This document shows, in pieces, positions 16,216 through 24,132 of a DNA stretch of 64,000 nt (positions are counted from its first letter, which is position 1; every line of letters begins with the position of its first letter). Source of the DNA: Cryobacterium arcticum (GTDB lineage Bacteria > Actinomycetota > Actinomycetes > Actinomycetales > Microbacteriaceae); NCBI RefSeq assembly GCF_003185895.1, contig NZ_QHLY01000008.1, positions 360-64,359 on the forward strand, written 5' to 3'. The position numbers were made by a program, and so were the translations under genes. The notes below the pieces were generated by a model. It saw only the letters and a list, made by a program, of their open reading frames with translations, was not told the origin of the DNA and ran no database searches.

Positions 16216-16977
16216 TTAGTGCGCGACCGGATGCAGCCGCGTCTCGGCGTAATAGCCGGAGATGTGGGCGTGGACCAAGGCGTGGGCTTCGGCCGGGTCG
16301 GCGGCTTCGATGGCCGCGAGGATGCCGCGGTGCTCGGCGCGCAGCCGGGTTGAGGTCGTCGGCCACGAGGCCAGCCGGGCCACACCCGCCAGCACATAGC
16401 CCTCGATGGCGTTGCGGAGACCGGCCATGGTGGCGATCACCACCTGGTTGCCGCAGGCCTCCGCCAGCGACAAGTGAAAGGCGGCGTCGAGAGCGAGGAA
16501 CTCGTCTTCGCTCAAGTCTTGCGAGTCCATCGCGTCGAGCAACTGCAGGCACGGACCGAGGTCATGGCCCCGCCGGTCCGGGTGCAGGAGGGCGTCCGAC
16601 AGCACGGCCTCGGCGAGTTCGGCGGCCACCGCTGTCTCGAGAACGAGCCTGGTCTTCACGATGTCGGCCACCGGGAAGCCCTGGGCCGCGACCTGCAGTC
16701 GCATCAGGACGGACATTCCGCCACCGGGCAGCGCCACGATGATCGCGCCGGCGGTCGGGCCGGAGCCCACATTCGTGCGCACCAGGCCGAGTACCTCGAG
16801 CACCCGGAGGGCCTCGCGCACACTGGAACGACCAACGCCCAACTCGGCGGCCAGCGCGCGCTCGCCGGGAAGACGGTCGCCGGGTTTCAGCCTGCCGCCG
16901 AGCAGGTCGTCCTCGATCCGGGCCAACACGATCTCCCAGGCGCGGCGTTCCTCGACGGTCACGATGTCCTCCTCCAT
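16216..16977 (-). CDS. FadR/LldR-type GntR regulator with FCD domain
   Basis: A 253-residue regulator. The winged helix-turn-helix spans residues about 12-75 ([34 protein letters not shown]). An FCD all-helical ligand-binding domain spans about 100-235. Members such as LldR and PdhR sense lactate, pyruvate or other small acids. The adjacent FMN hydroxyacid dehydrogenase on the same strand makes lactate the leading ligand. A perfect TGGTCTGACCA-centred palindrome lies 95 bp upstream of its start and is almost certainly its operator. Confidence 0.88.
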   Translation of the reverse strand: MEEDIVTVEERRAWEIVLARIEDDLLGGRLKPGDRLPGERALAAELGVGRSSVREALRVLEVLGLVRTNVGSGPTAGAIIVALPGGGMSVLMRLQVAAQGFPVADIVKTRLVLETAVAAELAEAVLSDALLHPDRRGHDLGPCLQLLDAMDSQDLSEDEFLALDAAFHLSLAEACGNQVVIATMAGLRNAIEGYVLAGVARLASWPTTSTRLRAEHRGILAAIEAADPAEAHALVHAHISGYYAETRLHPVAH

Positions 16978-17071
16978 TGGCGGGCTGTGGGTCGGTGCTC
17001 TGGGCTGGGTGGTGCTGTGGGTTGGCCGAATGCTCTAGCGGGTGCGTTACGGCGGTGGTACACAGTACTGG

Positions 17072-17086
17072 TGTGGTCTGACCACA
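17072..17086. promoter_or_regulatory. FCD-GntR operator
   Basis: TGTGGTCTGACCACA is a perfect 15-bp palindrome around a central T and contains the TGGTCnGACCA core known for FadR-type regulators. It lies in the 219-bp gap between the divergent GntR gene (start 16977) and the alpha/beta hydrolase gene (start 17197), so one site could control both. Confidence 0.75.
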
Positions 17087-17196
17087 GAGCCTACGTGACC
17101 CGGCAGCTCAGCACCACCCCTCCTCCCCAGCGGGCCGCGCGGAATTTACGACACCTTAACATTCGGAACACCAGACCCCCACTTGGAGGCACAACG

Positions 17197-18132
17197 ATGG
17201 ACACAGCAGCCGGCTTCTCGGCCCGGCCGCGCGACACAGGGAGAATCGTGCGTATGCATCCGTCGTCTGCCCATCGCTACCCTTCCGCGCCCGCGCCCGC
17301 CAGCGCGCCGCCCGTGAGTGATTCGCAGGGTGCCGATCTCTCCGACTGGGACGCCCTCGAGCCGGATGTTCTGGATGCCGTCACTCAGGCGATGGCCTTG
17401 AGCGCTGAAACCCGCCGGATCTATCCGACGATCCTCGCCCAGCACTATGGTCCGGGCGCCCTGGAGTACCTCGACATCTATCCGGCACGACAACCCGATG
17501 CGCCGGTGCTGGTCTTCCTGCCCGGTGGCTTCGGCGGGCTGCCGATGTGCGCCGACGATTTCGCGGGCGTCGCCCGCGGCCCGTTCGCACATGGCATTAC
17601 GACGGTGGTGGTCAACTACGCGCACGCGCCCTCAGCCCCACTGGACGAGGCCCGCCGGCAGGTGGGGGCGGCGATCGCGTGGGTGTACGACAATGCCGAA
17701 CAGTTCGGCGCCGACCCGGCGCGCATCGTGGTGGCCGGGCACGCCGTCGGCGCTCCGCTCGCGGTGGGTGCGGCCGTCACCGACTGGGAGGACGAGTACG
17801 GTGTGCCCGCCGGGGTTATCACCGGGGTGGTGGCGGTCAGCGGACGCTTCCAGCCCCACCCGTCGACCGGGTGGGCGGTACCACCGGTCTTCGACCGACG
17901 GGTCGACGTGCCGATCATCGTCGCGGTCGGCGACCGGGAACCTGACGAACTGCAACGCCAGTCCGGCGAGCTCGTCGACAGGTTGACCAACGGGGGAACG
18001 GCGGTGCTCCTCGACCTGCCGGGGGCGGACCAGCATGGCTCGTTCGCCGGCTACTGTGACGCGCAAAGCCCCCTGACGCTGGCAACCGTGGCCCTGATCA
18101 GCGCCGGCGGACGATCGCTCCGGGTGGCCTGA
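17197..18132 (+). CDS. Alpha/beta hydrolase-fold protein lacking the nucleophile serine
   Basis: A 311-residue protein. After a low-complexity Pro/Ala/Ser N-terminus (to about residue 45), an alpha/beta hydrolase fold of the kynurenine-formamidase/BD-FAE type follows: an oxyanion-type LPGGFGG near 108 and an ADQHGSF candidate catalytic His near the end. The nucleophile elbow reads GHAVG with Ala183 (17743-17745) where GHSxG is expected, so ordinary serine-hydrolase chemistry looks impossible. It may be a non-catalytic or repurposed member. ATG 17197 is chosen for GGAGG at 17185-17189. It is divergent from the FCD-GntR gene across the shared operator. Kynurenine formamidase would be a risky name. 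Confidence 0.7.
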   Translation: MDTAAGFSARPRDTGRIVRMHPSSAHRYPSAPAPASAPPVSDSQGADLSDWDALEPDVLDAVTQAMALSAETRRIYPTILAQHYGPGALEYLDIYPARQPDAPVLVFLPGGFGGLPMCADDFAGVARGPFAHGITTVVVNYAHAPSAPLDEARRQVGAAIAWVYDNAEQFGADPARIVVAGHAVGAPLAVGAAVTDWEDEYGVPAGVITGVVAVSGRFQPHPSTGWAVPPVFDRRVDVPIIVAVGDREPDELQRQSGELVDRLTNGGTAVLLDLPGADQHGSFAGYCDAQSPLTLATVALISAGGRSLRVA

Positions 18133-18159
18133 ACGGGCAGGCTCCCGGCTCAGAGCAGA

Positions 18160-18528
18160 TCAGCGGGACTGACGGCGTTTGCCGGGCGCGGATTGTCCCT
18201 TGACGGCGGGCTTGCGACCCTTGCCCTTGGAGGCCTTGGCCTTGCCGCCGGATCCGGACGTGTTGCCGGAACCCTGGGACGGTCCGCCGGAGGGCGGCAT
18301 GCTGGCGAGCAGTCCCTTGGAGTCGGCCAGGAGAGCCATGCCGGCCTCGGTGAGCCAGGGCTGGTCGGCGGCAGGCTCGAACAGTGCCACACCCAGCTCG
18401 GCCTCGAGGTCGGCGATCGATTTCATCAGCGTGGTGCGGGAGACGTTGAGGTTCTTGGCGACGCGAACGATGTCCAACTCCTCGGCGACAGCGACAAAGC
18501 GCCGGAGCAGTGTGGTGTCCACGGGCAT
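18160..18528 (-). CDS. Mini LysR-type HTH protein with lysine-rich tail
   Basis: A 122-residue protein. Residues 1-60 form a LysR-type winged helix-turn-helix (LLRRFVAVAEELDIVRVAKNL, then LMKSIADLEAELG). The usual 200-residue effector domain is absent. Instead residues about 80-122 are a Gly/Ser/Lys/Arg-rich, acid-free tail (for example GGKAKASKGKGRK) like the basic tails of actinobacterial nucleoid proteins. It could be a truncated regulator or a small DNA-binding protein that uses the tail for non-specific DNA contact. It lies tail to tail with the hydrolase gene, 27 bp apart. Confidence 0.65.
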   Translation of the reverse strand: MPVDTTLLRRFVAVAEELDIVRVAKNLNVSRTTLMKSIADLEAELGVALFEPAADQPWLTEAGMALLADSKGLLASMPPSGGPSQGSGNTSGSGGKAKASKGKGRKPAVKGQSAPGKRRQSR

Positions 18529-18595
18529 CCTCTCAGCCGCACGCGCTAGTCGCGTACCTGCACTACAGGCTACGCGAGTGCGGGCGGCCCAGTCG

Positions 18596-19198
18596 TCAGG
18601 CCGTGGCCACGGCGTCGACCGGGCGGCTCTGCACCCTGGCGTCGTCCAGCAGCTTCATGAACTCGCGCATCCACGCCGGGTGGTCCGGCCAGGCCCGCCC
18701 GGTCACCAGGTTGCCGTCCACCACGGCAGCGCCGTTCTCGAAGGTGCCGCCGCCCAGCTCAACGTCGAGGCCGAGGGCTGGGTAGGCGGATGACGTGCGC
18801 CCGTGCAGCACACCGGCCGCGGCCAGCAGCAACGGCCCGTGGCAGAGCGCGGCGACAGGGGCGTTGAGGTCGAAGAAGTGGCGCACGATGCGCTTGGCGT
18901 CGTCGTCGTTGCGGATGTACTCCGGCGCCCGCCCGCCGGGAATCACAACGGCCAGGTACCCGGCCGGGTCGACATCCCGGAACGCGAGGTCGGCATCCAG
19001 GGTGTGGCCGAGCTTCTCGGTGTAGGTGTCGAATCCGTCGACGAAATCGTGCACCACAAACTGCAGCTTCTTCTTGTTCGGTGCCGCGATGTGCACCTCA
19101 TAACCGGCATCGAGCAGCCGTTGGTAGGGGTAGAACACCTCGAGCGTCTCTGCGGCGTCTCCGGTGAGGATGAGGATCCTGTCGGTGAGCTGGTTCAT
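18596..19198 (-). CDS. DJ-1/PfpI-family protein
   Basis: A 200-residue single-domain protein with the DJ-1/PfpI fold. The nucleophile elbow ALCHGP carries Cys119-His120, and VIPGGRAPEY provides the partner loop. Family members include intracellular proteases, glyoxalases and chaperone-like deglycases, and the exact activity cannot be read from sequence. The start at 19198 (MNQLTDRILIL) is preceded by a purine-rich GAAGGGCC. No operon partner is evident. Confidence 0.8.
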   Translation of the reverse strand: MNQLTDRILILTGDAAETLEVFYPYQRLLDAGYEVHIAAPNKKKLQFVVHDFVDGFDTYTEKLGHTLDADLAFRDVDPAGYLAVVIPGGRAPEYIRNDDDAKRIVRHFFDLNAPVAALCHGPLLLAAAGVLHGRTSSAYPALGLDVELGGGTFENGAAVVDGNLVTGRAWPDHPAWMREFMKLLDDARVQSRPVDAVATA

Positions 19199-19323
19199 GG
19201 TCGGCCCTTCTCGTCTGCGGCTCCCGGTGGCGTCGGCGAGTTGCCGGCGCGAACTGGTTTCAGCATCCGCCGCATCCGGTCACGAGGCAAGGAGGCACGG
19301 AGACACACAGCCGGGACGAAGCG

Positions 19324-19719
19324 TCAGAAGAAGAGCAGCACCACGCCGAGGATCGCCGAGCCCACGCCGACGCCGGTCAGGATGAGTCCGGTCAGCCGCA
19401 GGGCCTTGCCGTCGTGGTCGGGCGAGTGGGTGCGGCAGCGAGCGGGCGCTCGGCCCAGGAACCACACCGTGATGTCGTCGCCCGGCTGCAGGTCGACGCT
19501 CTCATGGGTGTCGGCGTGGGCTTCGTGCACGTCGCCCTCGCTGTCGAACCAGCGGATGACCGGACCCTGCGCAGTCTGCGCGATGACGCCGTCGGTCTGT
19601 ATCCAGCGGCCGCCGAAGCCGCGCACCGACAAACCCGCGATGTACAGCGGAATACCCACGAGCAGGCCGACGAAGCTGAAGATTTCGCTCAGCAGCGAGA
19701 CCATGTCGTGAAGGTCCAC
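19324..19719 (-). CDS. DUF3592-type membrane protein
   Basis: A 131-residue protein with two transmembrane segments (about 10-30 and 108-130) flanking a small beta-rich extracytoplasmic domain (GRWIQTDGVIAQTAQGPVIRWFDSEGDVHEA). This is the layout of DUF3592 proteins, whose function is unknown. The GTG start at 19719 is tentative, and ATG at 19704 is possible. It lies 27 bp downstream of rhaB on the same strand and could be a passenger of the rhamnose operon, although a functional link is not obvious. Confidence 0.6.
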   Translation of the reverse strand: MDLHDMVSLLSEIFSFVGLLVGIPLYIAGLSVRGFGGRWIQTDGVIAQTAQGPVIRWFDSEGDVHEAHADTHESVDLQPGDDITVWFLGRAPARCRTHSPDHDGKALRLTGLILTGVGVGSAILGVVLLFF

Positions 19720-19746
19720 CCGATTCCGCCGTTTCGTTCGCTCTGC

Positions 19747-21225
19747 CTAGGGTGAAATGTTAGCGTGTGCCGCCGGTGCACGCGGTGTCGGCCGGTAGCT
19801 GCGCGGCGGATAGGCCCTGGCCACCAGGGCGCGCAGGCTCTCCAGGCTGCCGCTGGCGAAGCCCTGGGCGCGGGCCTGCACCAGGACGTTGCCGATAGCC
19901 GTGGCTTCGACGGGGCCGGCCTGCACGGGCAGTCCGGTGTAGTCGGCCGTGAGCTGGCAGAGCAGCGTGTTCTGCGAACCGCCGCCAACGAGGTGAACAG
20001 TGCGAACGGAGCGGCCGGAGAGCTCGGTGGCCGTGCGCAGGGTGCGGGCATACTCGGCGGCCAGGCTCTCGACGATGCTGCGCACCAGTTCGGCCCGGGT
20101 GCCGGGCGGCCTGGTGCCGTGCTCGACGCAGTAGGCGACGATGCGCGCGGGCATGTCGCCCGGCGGCAGGAACCTGGCGTCGTCGACGTCGAAGAGAGTG
20201 ACCTGGCCGGGGAGCGCGGCCGCCTCGGCGAGGAGATCGGGCAGGTCGATGGTGTCGCCGGCGCGCTCCCAGCTGCGGATCGATTCGCTCAGCAGCCAGA
20301 GGCCCATCACGTTGCGGAGGTATCGGACTCGGCCGTCGACACCGCCCTCGTTGGTGAAGTTCGCGGCCCGGCTGGCCTCGGTCAGCACCGGCGCGGGCAA
20401 CTCGACCCCGACCAGCGACCACGTGCCGCTGGAGATGTAGGCACAGTCGTCGGTGAGCATCGGCACCCCCACCACGGCGGATGCGGTGTCGTGCGACCCG
20501 GCGGCCACCAGCTGCAGCCGGTCGCTGCCGATCTCGGCGGCCACGCCCGGCAGGAGGGCGCCGACCGAATCCCCCGCAGACACCAGGTCGGGAAAAAGGC
20601 TCCGCGGCAGGCCCAACGTGCCGATCAGGGTGTCATTCCAGACCGCGCCGGCGCCGGTGGTCTGCAACAACCCCGTGGTAGACGCGTTGCTGCGTTCGGC
20701 CACCCGCCGGCCGCTCAGCCAGAAGCCGAGCAGGTCGGGGATGAGCAGCAGGCCGTCGGCCGCCGCCAGGTCGCCGCTGGCCCGGTCGGCGGCCAGTTGG
20801 TACAGGGTGTTGAACGGCAGCACCTGCAAGCCGTTCTGTCGGTACAGCTCGGTAGGCGCCACCAGGGCATGGGTGGCCTCGACGCCGGCGAGGGTGCGGT
20901 CGTCGCGATAGTGAAACGGGTTGCCGAGCATCCGGTCGCCGCGCATCAGCGCGTAGTCCACCGCCCAGGAATCGACGGCGACGCTGGCCAGGCGGGGCGC
21001 CTCGCGCACAGCGGCGCCGAGGCCGAGCAGCGCGTTGCGGTAGAGCTCGAGGATGTTCCAGTGCAGCCCGTCGATGGTGCGCACGGGATTGTTCGGGAAC
21101 CTCGCCACCGGATGCAGCTCGAGCTCGTTCGGGCCGACATGGCCGAGCATGACCCGGCCGCTCGAGGCACCCAGGTCGATCGCCGCGACCGACCCGCCCG
21201 AACTGCGCAGCGCTGGGATGGTCAC
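19747..21225 (-). CDS. rhaB: L-rhamnulokinase (copy 1)
   Basis: A 492-residue FGGY/ASKHA-fold sugar kinase that phosphorylates L-rhamnulose to L-rhamnulose-1-phosphate. The first phosphate-binding loop AAIDLGASSGRVMLG is near the N-terminus, and VDSWAVDYAL, NEGGVDGRVRYLRN and HLVGGGSQN follow in family order. GTG 21225 overlaps the rhaD stop by 4 bp (GTGA), which fixes the start against the longer open frame. It is the last catabolic gene of the minus-strand rhaM-rhaI-esterase-rhaD-rhaB operon. A second rhaB at 30655-32115 is a clear paralogue, not a near-identical copy. Confidence 0.92.
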   Translation of the reverse strand: MTIPALRSSGGSVAAIDLGASSGRVMLGHVGPNELELHPVARFPNNPVRTIDGLHWNILELYRNALLGLGAAVREAPRLASVAVDSWAVDYALMRGDRMLGNPFHYRDDRTLAGVEATHALVAPTELYRQNGLQVLPFNTLYQLAADRASGDLAAADGLLLIPDLLGFWLSGRRVAERSNASTTGLLQTTGAGAVWNDTLIGTLGLPRSLFPDLVSAGDSVGALLPGVAAEIGSDRLQLVAAGSHDTASAVVGVPMLTDDCAYISSGTWSLVGVELPAPVLTEASRAANFTNEGGVDGRVRYLRNVMGLWLLSESIRSWERAGDTIDLPDLLAEAAALPGQVTLFDVDDARFLPPGDMPARIVAYCVEHGTRPPGTRAELVRSIVESLAAEYARTLRTATELSGRSVRTVHLVGGGSQNTLLCQLTADYTGLPVQAGPVEATAIGNVLVQARAQGFASGSLESLRALVARAYPPRSYRPTPRAPAAHANISP

Positions 21226-23276
21226 CGCAGGAAGGCGGCGGCGACGCCGGCGTCGACGGGGATGTGCAGCCCGGTGGTGTGGCTGAGGTCGGCCGTGCAC
21301 AGCACGAACACGGCGTTGGCCACGTTCTCGGGCAGCACCTCGCGCTTGAGCAGGGTGCGCTGGGCGTAGTACTTGCCCAGTTCCTCCTCCGGCACGCCGT
21401 AGACCGCGGCACGCTTGGCACCCCAGCCGCCGGCGAAGATGCCGGAGCCGCGCACCACGCCGTCGGGGTTGATGCCGTTCACCTTCACGCCGTATTCGCC
21501 CAGCTCGGCAGCGAGCAGCCGCACCTGGTGGGCCTGGTCGGCCTTGGTGGCGGAGTAGGCGATGTTGTTCGGGCCGGCGAAGACCGAGTTCTTCGACGAG
21601 ATGTAGATGATGTCGCCGCCGAGACCCTGGTCGATCAGCACCTTCGCCGCCGCCCTCGACACCAGGAAGGAGCCCTTGGCCATCACATTGTGCTGCAGGT
21701 CCCAGTCCGCGACGGTGGTCTCGAGCAGCGACTTCGACAGTGAGAGCCCGGCGTTGTTCACGACCAGGTCGAGGCCGCCGAAGGCGAGCAGTGCGGCGTC
21801 GACGCCGGCCTGCACCTGGTTCTCATCGGTGACGTTCGCCTGCACCCCGACCGCCACATCGGTGTTGCCGATCTCAGCGGCAGCGGCCTGCGCCTTCGCC
21901 AGATCAAGGTCGGCGATCACGACGCAGGCGCCCTCCGCGGCCAGGCGGGTGGCGATGGCCTTGCCAATGCCGGAGGCCGCGCCCGTGACGAGGGCCACCC
22001 GGGTGGCCAACGGCTTGGGTGCGGGCATCCGCTGCAGCTTGGCCTCTTCGAGTGCCCAGTATTCGATCTTGAACTTCTCGGCCTCATCGATGGGGGCGTA
22101 GCTGGAGAGCCCCTCGGCGCCGCGCATGACGTTGATGGCGTTGAGGTAGAACTCGCCGGCCACCCGCGCGGTCTGCTTGTTCGCGCCGTAGCTGAACATG
22201 CCGACGCCGGGGATGAGCACCACCAGCGGGTCGGCGCCGCGGATGGCGGGGGAGCCTGCGCTGGTCGAGCTTGCCGAGACCTTGTTGCGGTCGTAGTAGC
22301 CCTGGTAGTCGGCCCGGTAGGCCTCGTGCAGCTCGCGCAGGCGGGCGATCGACTCCTCCACCGAGGCTCCGGCCGGCAGGTCGAGCAGCAGAGGCTTCAC
22401 CTTGGTGCGCAGGAAGTGGTCGGGGCAGCTGGTGCCCAGCGCCGCCAGTCGCGGGTGCTCGGAGCGGGAGAGGAAGTCGAGGACCTCCGGCGCATCCGTG
22501 AAATGGCCGACCTTGGGGCTGTCGGTGGAGACGAGACCGCGCAGGGTGGGCGCCAGAGCCGCAGCCCGTGCGCGGCGGTCGGCCTCTGGCAGTGGCTCGA
22601 AGCCGGGCAGCACCGCACCGAACGGCTCCGCGGAGGAGTGCTCGGCGATGTAGGCGGCAGCGGTCTCAATGATCCAGAGCGAGTTGGCCTCGCAGGCATC
22701 GCTGGACTCGCCCCAGGCAGTGATGCCGTGGCCGCCGAGGATGGCGCCGATGGCGTCGGGGTGGCTGTCCTTGAGGGCGGCGATGTCGAGACCGAGCTGG
22801 AAGCCGGGGCGGCGCCACGGCACCCAGACCACCCGGCCGCCGAAGATCGCGCTCGTGAGTGCTTCGCCGTCGGCCGCGGTGGCGATGGCGATGCCGGAGT
22901 CGGGGTGCAGGTGGTCGACGTGGGCGGCGTCGACGAGGCCGTGCATGGGAGTGTCGATCGACGGCGCTGCGCCACCCTTGCCGTGCAGGGTGTAGTCGAG
23001 GGCCGCCACCATCTCGTCTTCCCGGTCGAGCCCCGGGTACACGTTCACCAGCGCGCGCATCCGGTCCAATCGCAGCACCGCCAGGCCGGGCTCGGTGAGG
23101 GTGCCGAGATCGCCGCCGGAGCCCTTGACCCAGAGCAACTCGATGGTCTCACCCGTGACCGGGTCGACCTCGGTGCCCTTGGCGGAGGTGTTGCCGCCGG
23201 CGTAGTTCGTGTTCTTCGGGTCGGCACCGAGCCGGTTGGAACGGGAGATCAGCGCTGCGGCTGTGGCATTGGTCAT
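21222..23276 (-). CDS. rhaD: Bifunctional rhamnulose-1-phosphate aldolase / short-chain (lactaldehyde) dehydrogenase
   Basis: A 684-residue fusion. Residues 1-400 form a class II aldolase with metal ligands visible in HVDHLHPDSG and GGHGITAWGE. It splits L-rhamnulose-1-phosphate to dihydroxyacetone phosphate and L-lactaldehyde. Residues about 420-684 form a short-chain dehydrogenase with TGAASGIGKA near 430 and YSATK near 573, expected to oxidise L-lactaldehyde to L-lactate with NAD. Residues about 332-340 (VSASSTSAG) are an extra loop encoded by a REP-like 19-mer. It overlaps both neighbours by 4 bp, so it sits in the middle of a coupled operon. The fusion is common in Actinobacteria, Bacilli and Rhizobia. 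Confidence 0.93.
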   Translation of the reverse strand: MTNATAAALISRSNRLGADPKNTNYAGGNTSAKGTEVDPVTGETIELLWVKGSGGDLGTLTEPGLAVLRLDRMRALVNVYPGLDREDEMVAALDYTLHGKGGAAPSIDTPMHGLVDAAHVDHLHPDSGIAIATAADGEALTSAIFGGRVVWVPWRRPGFQLGLDIAALKDSHPDAIGAILGGHGITAWGESSDACEANSLWIIETAAAYIAEHSSAEPFGAVLPGFEPLPEADRRARAAALAPTLRGLVSTDSPKVGHFTDAPEVLDFLSRSEHPRLAALGTSCPDHFLRTKVKPLLLDLPAGASVEESIARLRELHEAYRADYQGYYDRNKVSASSTSAGSPAIRGADPLVVLIPGVGMFSYGANKQTARVAGEFYLNAINVMRGAEGLSSYAPIDEAEKFKIEYWALEEAKLQRMPAPKPLATRVALVTGAASGIGKAIATRLAAEGACVVIADLDLAKAQAAAAEIGNTDVAVGVQANVTDENQVQAGVDAALLAFGGLDLVVNNAGLSLSKSLLETTVADWDLQHNVMAKGSFLVSRAAAKVLIDQGLGGDIIYISSKNSVFAGPNNIAYSATKADQAHQVRLLAAELGEYGVKVNGINPDGVVRGSGIFAGGWGAKRAAVYGVPEEELGKYYAQRTLLKREVLPENVANAVFVLCTADLSHTTGLHIPVDAGVAAAFLR
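22263..22281. repeat. Single REP-like 19-mer inside rhaD
   Basis: GGTCGAGCTTGCCGAGACC differs from the family consensus GGTCGAGCNTGTCGAGACC at one base. It lies in the coding region of rhaD and is read in frame as VSASST in a surface-loop position just before the conserved SPAIRG...LIPGVGMF segment. It is a half-unit, with no inverted partner nearby. Confidence 0.75.
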
Positions 23277-24130
23277 GAGGCTTCCTTGGTGCTGGAGGGG
23301 ACATGGGATTCTGCGGTCGAGAGTAACCAGGCCGCCATCGTTTCGATGCTGGCGAGGGCGCCCGGATGCTCCGGGGTGTTCAGGTGGCCGTGCACGGTGT
23401 TGTCCTCGCGCAGGCAGGTGACGTCGACACCGGCGGCGCCAAGCTCGGCGGCGTAGGCCTCACCGGAGGCGCGGAGGCTGTCCCGGTCGGAATTGAGGAT
23501 GAGGGTCGGCGGCAGGCCGGTGAGGTCGTGGCCGCCGGGGAAGGCGTGCGGATCGACCAGCGCAGCCGGGTCGCCGGCGAAGTTGAGATTCATCCGGGCC
23601 ACGTCGTCGGCCCGAAACCGGAATTCCTCCGGGAGCTCATCGAGCGTGGCCGCCAGTTCGGCGCTCGGCTCGGGGAGCACCGCGTGCACCGTCGGGTAGG
23701 CCAGCAGCACCTTGGCGGGCAGACGCCGGCCGGAGTCTCGCAACCGAACGGCGGCCGCCGCGGCCAGGGCTCCACCCGCGCTCGCCCCGCCGAGCGAGAT
23801 CGCCTCTGGGTCCAGTCCCAGCCCGGCGGCGTGGCTGAGCGTCCAGTCGAAGGCGGCGAGAACGTCGTCGGAGGGCACCGGAAAATGCACGCCGGCCCGC
23901 CCGGACTCCGGCTCCGGAGCGAGCCGGTAGAACACCGAGACGACGCCGATGCCCCGGGCGGCCAGCTGCCCGGCTACCCAGTCGGCCTCTGGCATATCCA
24001 GGTCGCCGTGGGCGAAGCCGCCGCCGTGCAACCAGACCAGTCCAGGTGCGGTGGTGTGGGCCGCGCCCTGAACCGGGTAGATCCGGACCGGAACACTCCC
24101 GTGCGGACCCGGGATGAGCCGGTCGGTCAT
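23273..24130 (-). CDS. HSL-family alpha/beta hydrolase (esterase) in the rhamnose operon
   Basis: A 285-residue hydrolase of the hormone-sensitive-lipase type. HGGGF near residue 34 supplies the oxyanion hole, GASAGG near 122 carries the nucleophile Ser, NSDRDSL near 228 supplies the Asp, and HGHLN near 257 supplies the His. The stop overlaps the rhaD start by 4 bp, and the start lies 2 bp after rhaI, so it is an integral operon member. Removing acyl groups from esterified rhamnose or rhamnosyl oligosaccharides is a reasonable inference, not shown. The longer reading frame upstream of 24130 is a shadow of rhaI. Confidence 0.82.
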   Translation of the reverse strand: MTDRLIPGPHGSVPVRIYPVQGAAHTTAPGLVWLHGGGFAHGDLDMPEADWVAGQLAARGIGVVSVFYRLAPEPESGRAGVHFPVPSDDVLAAFDWTLSHAAGLGLDPEAISLGGASAGGALAAAAAVRLRDSGRRLPAKVLLAYPTVHAVLPEPSAELAATLDELPEEFRFRADDVARMNLNFAGDPAALVDPHAFPGGHDLTGLPPTLILNSDRDSLRASGEAYAAELGAAGVDVTCLREDNTVHGHLNTPEHPGALASIETMAAWLLSTAESHVPSSTKEAS

Positions 24131-24132
24131 GC

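Noticed and set aside
14880..16397. Longer version of the hydroxyacid dehydrogenase (505 residues)
   Set aside because: The extra N-terminus overlaps the GntR gene and is Pro/Arg-rich; the family start MVDRRIP at 16136 fits better.
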